From UMGS1498 sp900552335 (GTDB lineage: Bacteria; Bacillota_I; Bacilli_A; RF39; UBA660), in contig CABSFU010000006.1 of assembly GCA_902477075.1 (NCBI GenBank), forward strand, positions 1-64,000: 64,000 bases of DNA, given 5' to 3'. The notes under the pieces are model-generated. The model worked only from the letters and a program-made list of their open reading frames with translations. It was not told the origin of the DNA and ran no database searches. Of the stretch, positions 1-8,947 are shown piece after piece (positions within the stretch are counted from its first letter, which is position 1; each line of letters begins with the position of its first letter). The position numbers were made by a program, and so were the translations under genes.

Positions 1-310
1 TACATATACTTGTATTTCCTTCTTTGTCTAAATAGAGTTTTCCTTCTCCATCTATATTCCCTTTATATTCTAATTTTTCTCCTTTTATGGTACTTCCTTG
101 ATGTTCTTTATCAAACAAGAATTCATAGACTCCATCATTTTCTATTGCATACAAATTTGCGGATTCGACTAAACCTTGTACACTAGACATAAGTGCTTTC
201 TTTTTACTTTCTTCTATTACATTTGTTATCATTGGTATTGTGATTAATGTAATCACGGATAATATTACGATCACTGCTAATAGCTCTATTAATGTAAATC
301 CTTTTTTCAT
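1..310 (-). CDS. Type IV prepilin-like surface protein, 5' part (C-terminus beyond window)
   Basis: The minus-strand frame opens with MKKGFTLIELLAVI, a class III prepilin signal: a short basic leader, cleavage expected between G and F, Glu at +5, then a hydrophobic helix. The start at 310 is preferred over an ATG at 319 because GGAAGG lies 9 nt upstream of it. The reading frame stays open to base 1, so the C-terminal part is missing. Over its length it is nearly identical to the gene ending at 48124, including the GNTSIC segment, so it very probably encodes a paralogue with the same architecture. A G9 tract lies in its leader at about 363-371. No pilus assembly genes are visible nearby, so a true pilus role is inference; a cell-surface adhesin is equally possible. 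Confidence 0.75.
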   Translation of the reverse strand, partial: MKKGFTLIELLAVIVILSVITLITIPMITNVIEESKKKALMSSVQGLVESANLYAIENDGVYEFLFDKEHQGSTIKGEKLEYKGNIDGEGKLYLDKEGNTSIC

Positions 311-319
311 ATCCTTCAT

Positions 320-440
320 CCTTCCTTTTTATAGCAACAAAAAAGAAGAGGTATTTAAAATACCCCCCCCCGTTTGCAAGTAGTAAACACCAAAAAATCA
401 CTATCTACAAACTATATTACTATTCTTATTTACACATTTA
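320..440 (-). repeat. Prepilin leader copy 1 with G9 tract, duplicated at 49141-49380
   Basis: Read on the minus strand the leader contains a run of nine G followed by TATTTTAAATACC, a TC-rich stretch and a T-rich stretch. The same block precedes the paralogue at 49131. The shared 5' coding and leader sequence makes this a dispersed direct repeat 48 kb apart in the same orientation. Copy 2 carries about 120 extra bases upstream of the shared block. Confidence 0.75.
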
Positions 441-470
441 ATATATCAAAAAAGAATAATTTTATCAATA

Positions 471-914
471 TTAATATTTATTTTTCCATTCTTTTTTTAT
501 TTCTCTATTAATATCTCGTTCTTTAATTGATTCTCTTTTATCATAAATCTTCTTACCTTTTGCTAATCCTAATAAAATTTTCACCTTATTACCTTTAAAA
601 TATAATTTTAAAGGAACTAAAGTATATCCATTTAAGTTAATTTTATCTCGTAATTTTAATATTTCTTTTTTATGCAACAATAATTTTCTAGTTCTTTTCT
701 CTTCATGATTAAAAATGTTGCCCTCTTTATATTCACTAATATGCATATTTAACAAATATACCTCATTATTGCGAACAACAGCATAGCTATCTTTTAAATT
801 AGCATTTCCATTACGAAGCGATTTAATCTCAGTGCCTGTCAAAACGATTCCTGCTTCTATTTCTTCCAATATTTCATAATCAAAATAAGCTTTTTTGTTT
901 TTGATTTCTGTCAT
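471..914 (-). CDS. smpB: SsrA-binding protein SmpB
   Basis: A 147-residue protein of normal SmpB length, starting MTEIKNKKAYFDYEI and carrying the family pattern AGIVLTGTEIKSLRNG and the basic tail ending in KKEWKNKY. SmpB binds tmRNA and delivers it to stalled ribosomes for trans-translation. It is the last gene of a minus-strand operon with rnr at the head. Its ATG overlaps the TGA of the upstream gene (ATGA at 911-914), so it is translationally coupled. rnr and smpB are often neighbours in Bacillota, which supports both calls. The ssrA gene itself was not found in the window. Confidence 0.97.
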   Translation of the reverse strand: MTEIKNKKAYFDYEILEEIEAGIVLTGTEIKSLRNGNANLKDSYAVVRNNEVYLLNMHISEYKEGNIFNHEEKRTRKLLLHKKEILKLRDKINLNGYTLVPLKLYFKGNKVKILLGLAKGKKIYDKRESIKERDINREIKKEWKNKY

Positions 915-2398
915 TTTATCATCTTACTTTCTATATTAGAATAAACATGATTGCTTCCGCCTTCATAACTCATTAGTTGTTCTAAAATACGACTTTTGTA
1001 TTGAAATACTTCCGCTTTAATATCTGGATTTACGGGATAATAATTTTCAAGCGCTAAGTAATTTCTTTTTAAATTGGAAAAACTATACTCAAAGCCTCTT
1101 AATATAGCATCATAAAAATCAATTTTTTGATGAATTTCATTCAACTTATCAATATCTGTTAAATTGGTACGTTGCAATTCATTTAGTAATTTTTCTTTCT
1201 TTTCAAAAAAATGATCTGGTGTTCTAGGTTTTCCATTAGGCTCAAACACTTGAAAAATTACTTTTTGTTCCTCCGGTGTCAACACAGTAGAAATCAAATC
1301 GGGATGATTTGCTACTACAGAAGCAAATAAAGTATGAATGTTATAAGAATCTTTGTAATATAAAGTTCTTTGATTATTACTTTCTAATTCTAAATATTTT
1401 TCGGTTTCTTCTTTTATTTTATCTTTTGACTGACGATAAGTTAAAGGGGCATAGATTTTTAAAAACTGTTCAAGCAAAATGAAAGAACAAATTTGAGCAT
1501 CCGTTTCGGTACTAATAAAGTCATAATTTGCATCATAAAAATTTTTTCCTTGAACTTTAGTAAGAAAAGTATCCTCTACTTGTTTAATAATATCAAAACG
1601 ATTTAATGTCTTTTTCTCTTCTTTTTGGACTCCATGTTTTATTTCATGAAACAAAGTTTGAAGATTCAATAAGACATCTGCAGAAGTAACCTGATAAATA
1701 TTGATATATATATGGTGAATCTTATTACCATTTTTATCTATTTCAGTTCGGTATTCTCCATTTGCATTTTCTAATTTTGCAGAAAGGGTAATTTTAACCG
1801 GTTGTAATTCGAATTCATTTGCGGCGAACTTAGAAAAGCGGCAGAAAAAGTTACGATAAACTGGTTTACTTAAAGAATATTTTCTTTCCAATATCATATT
1901 AAATATGTATCCAAAATTTTCTTCATTAGTGTCATTTTTTTCATTTAGAGCAAATGCATAACGTTCAAATTCCTCGTTTGTAATATAGGAACTATTTCTA
2001 TATTTTATATAGGTATTTAAACAATTTTCATATTGAGATGTTTCTTGTAATTCTTCTAAGAAATTAGAAACATAAGTGCTATAAAATTCTGAATCAACCG
2101 ATAACTCTTTTGCTTTTTTGATAACTGCTTGATTTAATTCATTATGATAAATTAAATAGACATCATGAGCATATTTATCTTTTAAAATGCACTCAAACCA
2201 ATCGGTGATCAATACAATATCAAATGTATTTTCATTCATCTTTTGAATCTCTTCTGTCATTGTTATCATTAATTTTTGTATATATTCCTCTTTGTCATAA
2301 TAAGAAAAATATTTCTTATTTTCTTCAAAAGATTGAAATTTTTCTCTCAAAAAAGGGTTGTACAAGATTTTTTTTAAAAACTCTTGTTCACTTATCAT
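911..2398 (-). CDS. Putative zinc metallopeptidase-like protein (HEIKH) of unknown function
   Basis: 495 residues, no signal peptide or membrane segment seen. Residues 251-255 read HEIKH, a zincin HExxH motif set in hydrophobic sequence (LFHEIKHG), and Glu298 in STETDA about 43 residues later could be the third zinc ligand (gluzincin spacing is inference). The rest is Lys/Glu/Tyr-rich and I do not recognise the family. It lies between rnr and smpB, overlapping the 63-aa gene upstream by 11 nt and smpB by 4 nt, so it is made together with RNA-surveillance and ribosome-rescue genes. A cytosolic peptidase acting in that context is possible but not shown. Confidence 0.75.
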   Translation of the reverse strand: MISEQEFLKKILYNPFLREKFQSFEENKKYFSYYDKEEYIQKLMITMTEEIQKMNENTFDIVLITDWFECILKDKYAHDVYLIYHNELNQAVIKKAKELSVDSEFYSTYVSNFLEELQETSQYENCLNTYIKYRNSSYITNEEFERYAFALNEKNDTNEENFGYIFNMILERKYSLSKPVYRNFFCRFSKFAANEFELQPVKITLSAKLENANGEYRTEIDKNGNKIHHIYINIYQVTSADVLLNLQTLFHEIKHGVQKEEKKTLNRFDIIKQVEDTFLTKVQGKNFYDANYDFISTETDAQICSFILLEQFLKIYAPLTYRQSKDKIKEETEKYLELESNNQRTLYYKDSYNIHTLFASVVANHPDLISTVLTPEEQKVIFQVFEPNGKPRTPDHFFEKKEKLLNELQRTNLTDIDKLNEIHQKIDFYDAILRGFEYSFSNLKRNYLALENYYPVNPDIKAEVFQYKSRILEQLMSYEGGSNHVYSNIESKMIK

Positions 2399-2579
2399 GT
2401 TTTCTTTCCTTTTCTTCCATTTTTTTCTTCATTTCTGTTAATTTAAATTGACAATATTTTATTTGATCTTGATTATTCTCTTGTACTGCTAAACGTAATT
2501 TATATTCATAATATGCTATCATTTCTTCATCATTGTAACATTCATAAATTACTCTTTGTAAATTTTTCAATTTAGTCAT
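2388..2579 (-). CDS. Small charged hypothetical protein (63 aa)
   Basis: A 63-residue Lys/Glu-rich protein (starts MTKLKNLQRVIYE, ends in KKKMEEKERKHDK) likely to be mostly helical. It is wedged between rnr (8-nt overlap) and the HEIKH gene (11-nt overlap), all on the minus strand. Such tight overlaps argue that it is really translated. No domain is recognised. Confidence 0.7.
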   Translation of the reverse strand: MTKLKNLQRVIYECYNDEEMIAYYEYKLRLAVQENNQDQIKYCQFKLTEMKKKMEEKERKHDK

Positions 2580-4713
2580 TTTTCTTTTCCTTCATATATT
2601 TTTTAATATTGTCTTCTGTAGCAGGGACAAAATCAATTGTTCTAGCTTCTTTATTAGCCGCTGAAACAATGACATCCATTTCATCACCTAAACGATAACC
2701 TCTTTTGTTTTTTTTGCCAATTAAAGACATGGTCGATTCATCAAAAATATAATAATCATCCTTTAACTCTTCCATACGAATTAAACCTTCTATTAAATTA
2801 GGCAATTCTACAAACATACCAAAACTTGTAATACTACTAATCATGCCAGAATACTGTTCTCCAATATGATCTAACATATATTCAGCCATTTTCATATCGT
2901 CTACTTCTCTTTCACAATCAATAGCAGCCCTTTCTCTTTCACTTGAATGTTCACAGATTACTTTTAATTCTGCTTCTAGTTGACTTAAATAAGTTGAATC
3001 CATTTGATGTTTAAATAAATAAGTGCGCAACAAACGGTGAACTGTTGTATCAGGAAATCTTCTTATTGGTGAAGTAAAATGCGTATAACATTCACTTCCT
3101 AATCCAAAATGGCCAATATTTGTTGTATCATAAATAGCCTTTCTCATACTTCTTAGCATTAAAGATGATAAAATTGGATACTCTTTAACATCTTTTAAGC
3201 TATCTAATAATTTTTGCATTTCTATGGGCGTCATATTTCTTATTTTTTCCTTAATAACATAACCTAAACTATTAACAAAAGAAATAAAGTTAGTAACTTT
3301 TTCTTCACTTGGTTTATCATGAACACGATAAACAAATGGAAGTTGCATATAATTAATATAAGTAGCGACCGCCTCATTGGCAGCTATCATAAAGTCTTCA
3401 ATTAACTTTTCGCCTGTCCCTCTTTCTCTTAAAACAACATCAATTGCTTTTCCATTTTCATCCACAATGATTTTAGCTTCATCAATATTAAAATCAATAT
3501 ATCCTCTTGCTTCCTTATTTTTTCTTAAAATAGAAGCTAGTTCTTGCATTACTTTTAAAGTATCAGCAAACTCTTCATATCCAGATGGTATTTCATTTTT
3601 TTCTAATATAGAGTTGACACATTTATAAGTCATCTGTTTTCTAGAGCGAATAACACTTTCTTTAATATCAGTAGAAAGAATTTTACCAGATGGATCAATT
3701 TCCACCATACAAGATAAAGCAAAACGATCTTCTCCGGGATTTAAAGAACAAATACCATTAGAAAGTTTATGAGGCAACATTGGAATAACACGATCAGCCA
3801 AGTAAACAGAAGTACCTCTTGTATATGCTTCTTCATATACCTTCATTCCAGGTTTTACATAATAGCTAACATCCGCAATATGTACACCTAAATAATAATT
3901 CCCATTTTCTAATTTTTGTACTTCTACTGCATCGTCTATATCCTTTGTATCATCTCCATCAATAGTGAAAATCATATGGTTTCTTAAATCAATTCCATCG
4001 TTATTCAATCGATTACTAATTTCCGTTTCGGAAAGACTACCTGGTATTTGTTCTACTTCTTTCATTGCTTCTTCTGAAAAAGCATCTGGAAAATCATGTT
4101 CACACACAATGGACAAAATATCTACTCCAGGATCATTAATATGACCTAATATACGTAAAACTTCACACTGATAAGTATTATCTTTTAATTTTGTGGTTGG
4201 TTTTACTAATACCTTATGTCCTGGCATAGCATTTTCATCTGTAATTAAAATATTTAGTTTTAATTTTTCATTATCTAATTTTAATTTTTTTACATTACCA
4301 TCTAAAATAACAGTTCCTACTAAATTACGCATATTTCTTTGTACAATACGAACAATTCTTCCTTCTAAATCAACACCTTTTTTAGATGTAATTTCAACAA
4401 TTACTTTATCTCCATCCACTGCGCCATTTAAACAAGTTGGAGGAATAAAAACATCGTCATTTCCTTCTATATCTACAAAAGCATAATTTTTCTTTGTTCC
4501 TAAAAGAGTTCCAATTTTAACATTTTTGTTTTTAAAAGTTTCATAATTGTCTTTATTGGTTCTCCTAATTTTTAAATTATCTTCTAAGTAATTTAAAATA
4601 ACCATTACCTTTTTTAAATTATCTACTCCTTGATAATTTAATTCTTCACAAATTTCATGTACACTAAGTGCTTTATTTCTTTTATTCAATAATTCAATAA
4701 TTTGTTCTTCCAT
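2572..4713 (-). CDS. rnr: Ribonuclease R
   Basis: 713 residues, typical for bacterial RNase R. An N-terminal winged-helix region (about 1-65) is followed by cold-shock/OB domains and then the RNB catalytic domain with IDGDDTKDIDDAV, whose Asp cluster binds Mg2+. Later come TSPIRRFPD and a C-terminal S1 domain with ISSITSFGMFVELPN. RNase R is a 3'-5' hydrolytic exoribonuclease that degrades structured RNA and works with SmpB/tmRNA. It heads the operon rnr, 63 aa, HEIKH protein, smpB. It is divergent from the NrtR-like regulator across a 158-bp intergenic region. Confidence 0.97.
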   Translation of the reverse strand: MEEQIIELLNKRNKALSVHEICEELNYQGVDNLKKVMVILNYLEDNLKIRRTNKDNYETFKNKNVKIGTLLGTKKNYAFVDIEGNDDVFIPPTCLNGAVDGDKVIVEITSKKGVDLEGRIVRIVQRNMRNLVGTVILDGNVKKLKLDNEKLKLNILITDENAMPGHKVLVKPTTKLKDNTYQCEVLRILGHINDPGVDILSIVCEHDFPDAFSEEAMKEVEQIPGSLSETEISNRLNNDGIDLRNHMIFTIDGDDTKDIDDAVEVQKLENGNYYLGVHIADVSYYVKPGMKVYEEAYTRGTSVYLADRVIPMLPHKLSNGICSLNPGEDRFALSCMVEIDPSGKILSTDIKESVIRSRKQMTYKCVNSILEKNEIPSGYEEFADTLKVMQELASILRKNKEARGYIDFNIDEAKIIVDENGKAIDVVLRERGTGEKLIEDFMIAANEAVATYINYMQLPFVYRVHDKPSEEKVTNFISFVNSLGYVIKEKIRNMTPIEMQKLLDSLKDVKEYPILSSLMLRSMRKAIYDTTNIGHFGLGSECYTHFTSPIRRFPDTTVHRLLRTYLFKHQMDSTYLSQLEAELKVICEHSSERERAAIDCEREVDDMKMAEYMLDHIGEQYSGMISSITSFGMFVELPNLIEGLIRMEELKDDYYIFDESTMSLIGKKNKRGYRLGDEMDVIVSAANKEARTIDFVPATEDNIKKYMKEKKND

Positions 4714-4790
4714 ACTATCACCTATTAATATTATAAATTATTTTTAAATAAAAATATAGTTTTTTTACCTTATTTTACAAATAAATTGAT

Positions 4791-4819
4791 TTGACAAAGA
4801 AGCATTGCTTTTATATAAT
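4791..4819 (+). promoter_or_regulatory. Promoter for the NrtR-like gene
   Basis: A perfect TTGACA at 4791-4796 is spaced 17 nt from TATAAT at 4814-4819, 52 nt before the start codon at 4872. This is a consensus sigma-A promoter. Confidence 0.85.
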
Positions 4820-4871
4820 TTATATAGTTTTACATTAAATTTTGAATTCATAGTAGAAAGGAATCAAAAAA

Positions 4872-5534
4872 ATGGAAATAGATACTCGATATATTAACCA
4901 ATTAGAAATCATTATTAACTTATTTACAATTGAAAATGGTATGATAAAAATTTTACTACTAAAAAGGACAGAAGAACCATTTAAAAACTATTGGTTCTTA
5001 CCTAGTAATTTGTTAATGACGTCTGAAACAATAGAAGAATGTGCGAAAGCTACTGTATATGAATATACAAACTTTGAGTATATTGATTTAATACAATGTA
5101 ACATTTTTAGTCAAATTGATCGTTTGCCAAATGAGCGTATTATTGCGAATTCTTTAATTGGAATTGTTCCAAATATCGTTTTAAATCACCATCGATATCG
5201 TAAAAATATAGAATGCGAATGGTTCCCAATTAATGATATTCCTAAAACTGTTTACGATCATACTAAAATCATTGAAGATGCGATTACGTTTTTAAAAAAA
5301 CAAATTTGTGATCATCATCTAATTCAAAACTTTCTAGAAGAAGATTTTACATTACCAGAATTGCAATCCATCTATGAATGTGCTTATGGGAAAAAATTAG
5401 ATAGAAGAAATTTTAGAAAAAGGATGCTAGCAACTGGTAAAATCATAGATAGCGGTGAAAAAGTAAAAAAAGAAACCGGTAGACCACCAAGACTATATCA
5501 TTTTTGTGAAAAAGAAAATCAGATGAATCCTTAA
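4872..5534 (+). CDS. NrtR-family transcriptional regulator (Nudix-like domain plus winged helix)
   Basis: 220 residues. Residues 1-145 follow the Nudix fold layout, but the Nudix box is degenerate: the catalytic REUxEExGU is replaced by ECAKATVYEYTNFEY, as in NrtR regulators that bind rather than hydrolyse ADP-ribose-type ligands. Residues 150-220 form the C-terminal winged helix (LPELQSIYECAYGKKLDRRN, then GRPPRLYHF) typical of the family. NrtR proteins usually repress NAD biosynthesis or sugar genes. No NAD or pentose gene lies beside it, so its regulon is unknown. It has its own consensus promoter and is followed by tRNA-Ser. Confidence 0.85.
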   Translation: MEIDTRYINQLEIIINLFTIENGMIKILLLKRTEEPFKNYWFLPSNLLMTSETIEECAKATVYEYTNFEYIDLIQCNIFSQIDRLPNERIIANSLIGIVPNIVLNHHRYRKNIECEWFPINDIPKTVYDHTKIIEDAITFLKKQICDHHLIQNFLEEDFTLPELQSIYECAYGKKLDRRNFRKRMLATGKIIDSGEKVKKETGRPPRLYHFCEKENQMNP

Positions 5535-5541
5535 AACAGAC

Positions 5542-5570
5542 TTGACAGACAAAACAATATCATGTAAAAT
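5542..5570 (+). promoter_or_regulatory. Promoter of tRNA-Ser
   Basis: TTGACA at 5542-5547 and TAAAAT at 5565-5570 with a 17-nt spacer, 17 nt upstream of the mature tRNA 5' end. Confidence 0.8.
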
Positions 5571-5587
5571 GATATTCGTAGTCAATC

Positions 5588-5678
5588 GGAGACGTACTCA
5601 AGAGGCTGAAGAGGCGCCCCTGCTAAGGGTGTAGGTCGGGCAACTGGCGCGAGGGTTCAAATCCCTCCGTCTCCGCCA
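5588..5678 (+). tRNA. tRNA-Ser (GCT)
   Basis: Acceptor stem GGAGACG pairs with CGTCTCC, followed by discriminator G and an encoded CCA (5676-5678). The anticodon loop CTGCTAA gives anticodon GCT (AGC/AGT serine codons). The long variable arm (TAGGTCGGGCAACTGGC region) is typical of class II tRNAs, and the T-loop GGTTCAAAT is canonical. Confidence 0.97.
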
Positions 5679-5689
5679 TTTTGAAAATA

Positions 5690-5727
5690 AAAGTCTTATT
5701 TCCTTTGTGAAATTAAGACTTTTTTTA
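5690..5727 (+). terminator. Rho-independent terminator of tRNA-Ser
   Basis: Inverted arms AAGTCTTA and TTAAGACTT around a short loop, followed by a run of T. Confidence 0.8.
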
Positions 5728-6065
5728 TGCAATATTTACAGTATTGCTAAAAATAATAGATATCTAATTATTATGTAAAAAATATACAGTAGCACATTTT
5801 TTATAGCTTTTGGCACTTTTTATGGCACCTATTTTTCATATTACTACAATAAGTGGTATAAAATGTTAGCATTTGAAAAGTAACACAAATTTTATTAAAA
5901 TATGGAAAGAAATATTATATGAATTAGAAATATTTTTCAACCTTATCTCTTATTTTAATTATCTTTTTATAAAAAAAGAAAAAATTTCATCACTCTTTTT
6001 GCTGATATTCTTGTTTTTTAACGTTTAAAATGTTAAAATTAAAAATAATTTTAGGGAGAAACTTT
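5728..6065. other. Intergenic region behind tRNA-Ser
   Basis: About 340 bases of AT-rich sequence without a supportable gene. At about 5809-5827 TGGCAC occurs twice (GGCACTTTTTATGGCACC). This might be an integration scar beside the tRNA, but it is too short to claim. A weak promoter-like TTGTTT/TAAAAT pair lies just before the 6066 start. Confidence 0.4.
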
Positions 6066-7541
6066 ATGAATAAAATATATTACAGTGGTGAAATATTAAA
6101 TTTAAATGATCTATTAAATATCTCTTTTGATCTAGGTGATATGGAACATGTTGGTTATAGTTCTGTCCTAACCGATAAATTTTTAGAATATCTAAATTCT
6201 TTAAAAAGGGAAAAGAAAGATAAATTTATAAAATTAATTAAGAATTATTATCCCAACGATATCATTCGTTTACATACTCAAGAATGGTCTGATATAAAAA
6301 ATACAATTAATCATGCATTTAGTGTTATTCATAATCAAGATAATGGAAAGTCCATTTCAATATTATATGAACTGATTACTTCTGAAAATGGAGATTTGTA
6401 TGGAAAAGAATTATTAACTGGATTTGTCTTTCCAATTGTTAATAATGATAAAATTGAATATAAATTAAGTATTTCTAACGTTAAAAATGCTGTTTTATCG
6501 GACGATGGAGAGTTACTATTTGTCAAAACTAGAGATAAGTATTATCATAACCATAAAGACTATAGATGCCTTAATTATTCTCACCAACATATGATTTATT
6601 TTATTGAAAGTATCAATTCATTTACAGATCGCAATAAAAAGAAATTTTATCCCATTAATTTAACTGTTTATAGTTTAAAACCAATCATTCATCCTTTTGA
6701 AAATTTAAGTTTATGTGATTCTATCATTTTTAATCATAAAGTTGCCAATAAAAATGAATTAGAAGAATATACAGAAAAATTTAAAGGATTATTTAAAAAG
6801 AATTCCAAAAAAGCGTTTATCGAAAGTATAACAAAACAATATAATAAAAATATTTTTAATTCAGAAATAAAAGAAAAAGAACCAATTCAAGAAGAGAAAA
6901 AAGAGAAAATTGAAAAAGATAAATTAACACTAAAATTAGAAAATATTGAATATTTGTTAGCAAAACTAAAAAGAAAAGATAACACTTCCTATGAAACATG
7001 CCTAAAAGAATACAACAATCTTATCAATTCAGAAACGGAAATTCTTACCTTAACACCCATCACTTTAGAAAGTCTAACGATATTAGAAGGAAAAATAGAA
7101 TTTTGTTTAAATTATTCCAAAAATAAAAATATATTTGATTTATTAGATGATTTAAAAAATGAATATTTAGATAACTTTCAAAATAAGGAAGATAGAACAA
7201 CTAAGTTAACTTTAACTGAAATAGATAAATTATATGAATTATTTTCAAAAGCAAGAAAAGAATACTCGCTTAAAGATCAAACAAAAATTTTAAAAGATAT
7301 AGCATTCTTATATATAATGGAAACAATAGAAGATAATGATATAGATATAACTGATTTAGAAAATAGTTATTTCAGTGACCATTTAAAATATATTATGATG
7401 GTTATTCTATCTTTAATTGATGATAATACAATAAAGGATAATATATTCATTAATTTAGAGGATGAATTAAATATTCAAAACATATATAATATCATTAAAA
7501 ACATAGAATTTAAAAACAATAAACAGAAAAGAAAGAAGTAA
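6066..7541 (+). CDS. Hypothetical protein (491 aa)
   Basis: I do not recognise this family. The start at 6066 (MNKIYYSGEILN) is chosen over an in-frame ATG at 6030 because AGGGAG sits 7 nt upstream. The N-terminal 230 residues look globular, with mixed Tyr/Asn/His sequence and a HNHKDY segment. Around residues 260-300 a Lys/Glu-rich stretch (KEKEPIQEEKKEKIEKDK) looks like a charged linker or coiled coil before a helical C-terminal half. No signal peptide or membrane span. It is single, behind tRNA-Ser, a common landing site for accessory genes. It ends with a terminator and converges on the SDR gene. Confidence 0.75.
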   Translation: MNKIYYSGEILNLNDLLNISFDLGDMEHVGYSSVLTDKFLEYLNSLKREKKDKFIKLIKNYYPNDIIRLHTQEWSDIKNTINHAFSVIHNQDNGKSISILYELITSENGDLYGKELLTGFVFPIVNNDKIEYKLSISNVKNAVLSDDGELLFVKTRDKYYHNHKDYRCLNYSHQHMIYFIESINSFTDRNKKKFYPINLTVYSLKPIIHPFENLSLCDSIIFNHKVANKNELEEYTEKFKGLFKKNSKKAFIESITKQYNKNIFNSEIKEKEPIQEEKKEKIEKDKLTLKLENIEYLLAKLKRKDNTSYETCLKEYNNLINSETEILTLTPITLESLTILEGKIEFCLNYSKNKNIFDLLDDLKNEYLDNFQNKEDRTTKLTLTEIDKLYELFSKARKEYSLKDQTKILKDIAFLYIMETIEDNDIDITDLENSYFSDHLKYIMMVILSLIDDNTIKDNIFINLEDELNIQNIYNIIKNIEFKNNKQKRKK

Positions 7542-7562
7542 AAATTAAAACTTCTTTTTTTA
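7530..7562 (+). terminator. Terminator of the 491-aa gene
   Basis: AAAGAAGT pairs with AACTTCTTT, followed by T-rich sequence. The hairpin overlaps the stop codon at 7539-7541. Confidence 0.7.
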
Positions 7563-7591
7563 TATTATTAAAATAGACAATGATGCTTTAT

Positions 7592-7616
7592 AAAAAACAC
7601 TCATATATTGAGTGCT
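7592..7616 (-). terminator. Terminator of the SDR gene (minus strand)
   Basis: On the minus strand CACTCAATATATGAGTG forms a stem followed by a T6 run, just past the SDR stop. Confidence 0.75.
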
Positions 7617-7624
7617 TCTCATAA

Positions 7625-8355
7625 TTATTGTGCTGTATATCCTCCATCAATTGGTACAATAGCTCCTGTAATAAAAGATGCTTCATCACTTAATAAATAA
7701 CAAATTAAATTAGCAATTTCATTAGCTTCTCCAAGGCGTCCAATTGGTAATTGATTTGCCATTACATCTTTGATATTCTGTGGCACCTGAGCTAAAATTG
7801 GTGTATCTACATATCCAGGCGCTATTGCATTAACACGAATATGATCGCGAGCATATGTTAAAGCTAATGATCTTGTCATTTGATTAATAGCGCCTTTCGT
7901 TGCCGAATAAGCAAAGCTTGTGGTACTTCCTACTAATCCATACATAGAAGAAGTGTTTACAATTGAACCATTTCCATTTTTTAGCATTTCGGCAATTACA
8001 TATTTATTCATTAAAAAGATGCCTGTCTGATTAATGGCAACAACTTGGTTCCATTCTTCTAAACTAACTTCATGAGGTTTATTGGCTCCTCCACCAATTC
8101 CAGCATTAGCTACTAAGTAATCAATATGTCCATAATGTTCTACTACTGATTGAACACATCTTTTTACTTCTTCTTCCTTCGAAACATCACATTGTATTCC
8201 TATTACATGATCTCCTAAATCAGAAACAATTTGGTTGATTTCTTCCTTTTTATCTACAATAGCAACAAATGCCCCTTCAGAAATCATTTTTTTGCAGTAG
8301 CCAAACCAATTCCGGAGCATCCTCCAGTTACAATTGCTACTTTTCCTTTTAACAT
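7625..8355 (-). pseudogene. Short-chain dehydrogenase/reductase, single-base frameshift near the 5' end
   Basis: A classical SDR. The first frame starts at ATG 8355 behind a strong GAGGAGG and encodes the Rossmann start MLKGKVAIVTGGCSGIGL (TGxxxGIG cofactor motif), then stops at TGA. The rest, from about 8293 to 7625, is in the other frame and contains NAG (VANAGIG), catalytic Ser in NTSSMYG, YSATK (Tyr-x3-Lys) and the C-terminal DGGYTAQ. The frames join if the A7 run at 8287-8293 had one more A. An ORF beginning inside the gene would lack the cofactor-binding loop. The lesion may be a real mutation, a slippery phase-variable site, or a sequencing/assembly error. Substrate unknown. It follows tag by 37 bp on the same strand. 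Confidence 0.85.
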
Positions 8356-8392
8356 AAAATCAGTCCTCCTCTACTATTTCATTATAAAACAT

Positions 8393-8947
8393 TTAAAATT
8401 TTTTAACCGATTTTTTATATAAATAACACTCTCTCTCATGAGAATTAATAATTCCTATTGCCTGCAAATAAGAATATATTGTAATTGTTCCCACGAATCT
8501 CATTCCTCTTTTTTTTAAATCATTTGAAATGTTGTCGGATAGTTCTGAATGTGTTTTTTCTGTTTCATAAATTACAGTATTTCCAGTAAACGATTTTAAA
8601 TACGAACCAAAAGAGCCATATTCTAATTGAATTTTTTTAAAAATTTTTGCATTTTCAATACTAACAATTATTTTTAAACGATTACGAATAATACTTTTAT
8701 TTTGCATTAATAAATTTATTTTTTCACTTTGATAATTACAAATTTTATCAATTTCAAAATGATCATATGCTTTTTCAAATGCTTCTCTTTTATTTAAAAT
8801 ACACTCCCAAGATAATCCAGCTTGAAAAGATTCTAATATCAACATTTCAAGTAAATAAGTCTCATCAAAATTTGGAATACCCCACTCTAAATCATGATAA
8901 GAAACATAAATAGGATTATCTAAATTACACCAATGACATCTTTTCAT
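8393..8947 (-). CDS. tag: DNA-3-methyladenine glycosylase I
   Basis: 184 residues from the ATG at 8947, chosen over an upstream in-frame TTG because GGAG lies 6 nt before it. The protein starts MKRCHWC and contains YVSYHDLEWG, SFQAGLSWECIL (helix-hairpin region with the aromatic pocket), and a C-terminal HERECY that together with the N-terminal Cys and His gives the zinc-binding set of Tag enzymes. It excises 3-methyladenine from alkylated DNA. Confidence 0.95.
   Translation of the reverse strand: MKRCHWCNLDNPIYVSYHDLEWGIPNFDETYLLEMLILESFQAGLSWECILNKREAFEKAYDHFEIDKICNYQSEKINLLMQNKSIIRNRLKIIVSIENAKIFKKIQLEYGSFGSYLKSFTGNTVIYETEKTHSELSDNISNDLKKRGMRFVGTITIYSYLQAIGIINSHERECYLYKKSVKKF

Noticed and set aside
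204..401. 65-codon ORF over the prepilin 5' region, also present at 49025-49207
   Set aside because: It is out of frame with the prepilin gene and spans the G9 tract; its conservation follows from the duplication.
5800..5830. Repeated TGGCAC behind tRNA-Ser as a phage attachment site
   Set aside because: Too short, no integrase nearby and no second copy.
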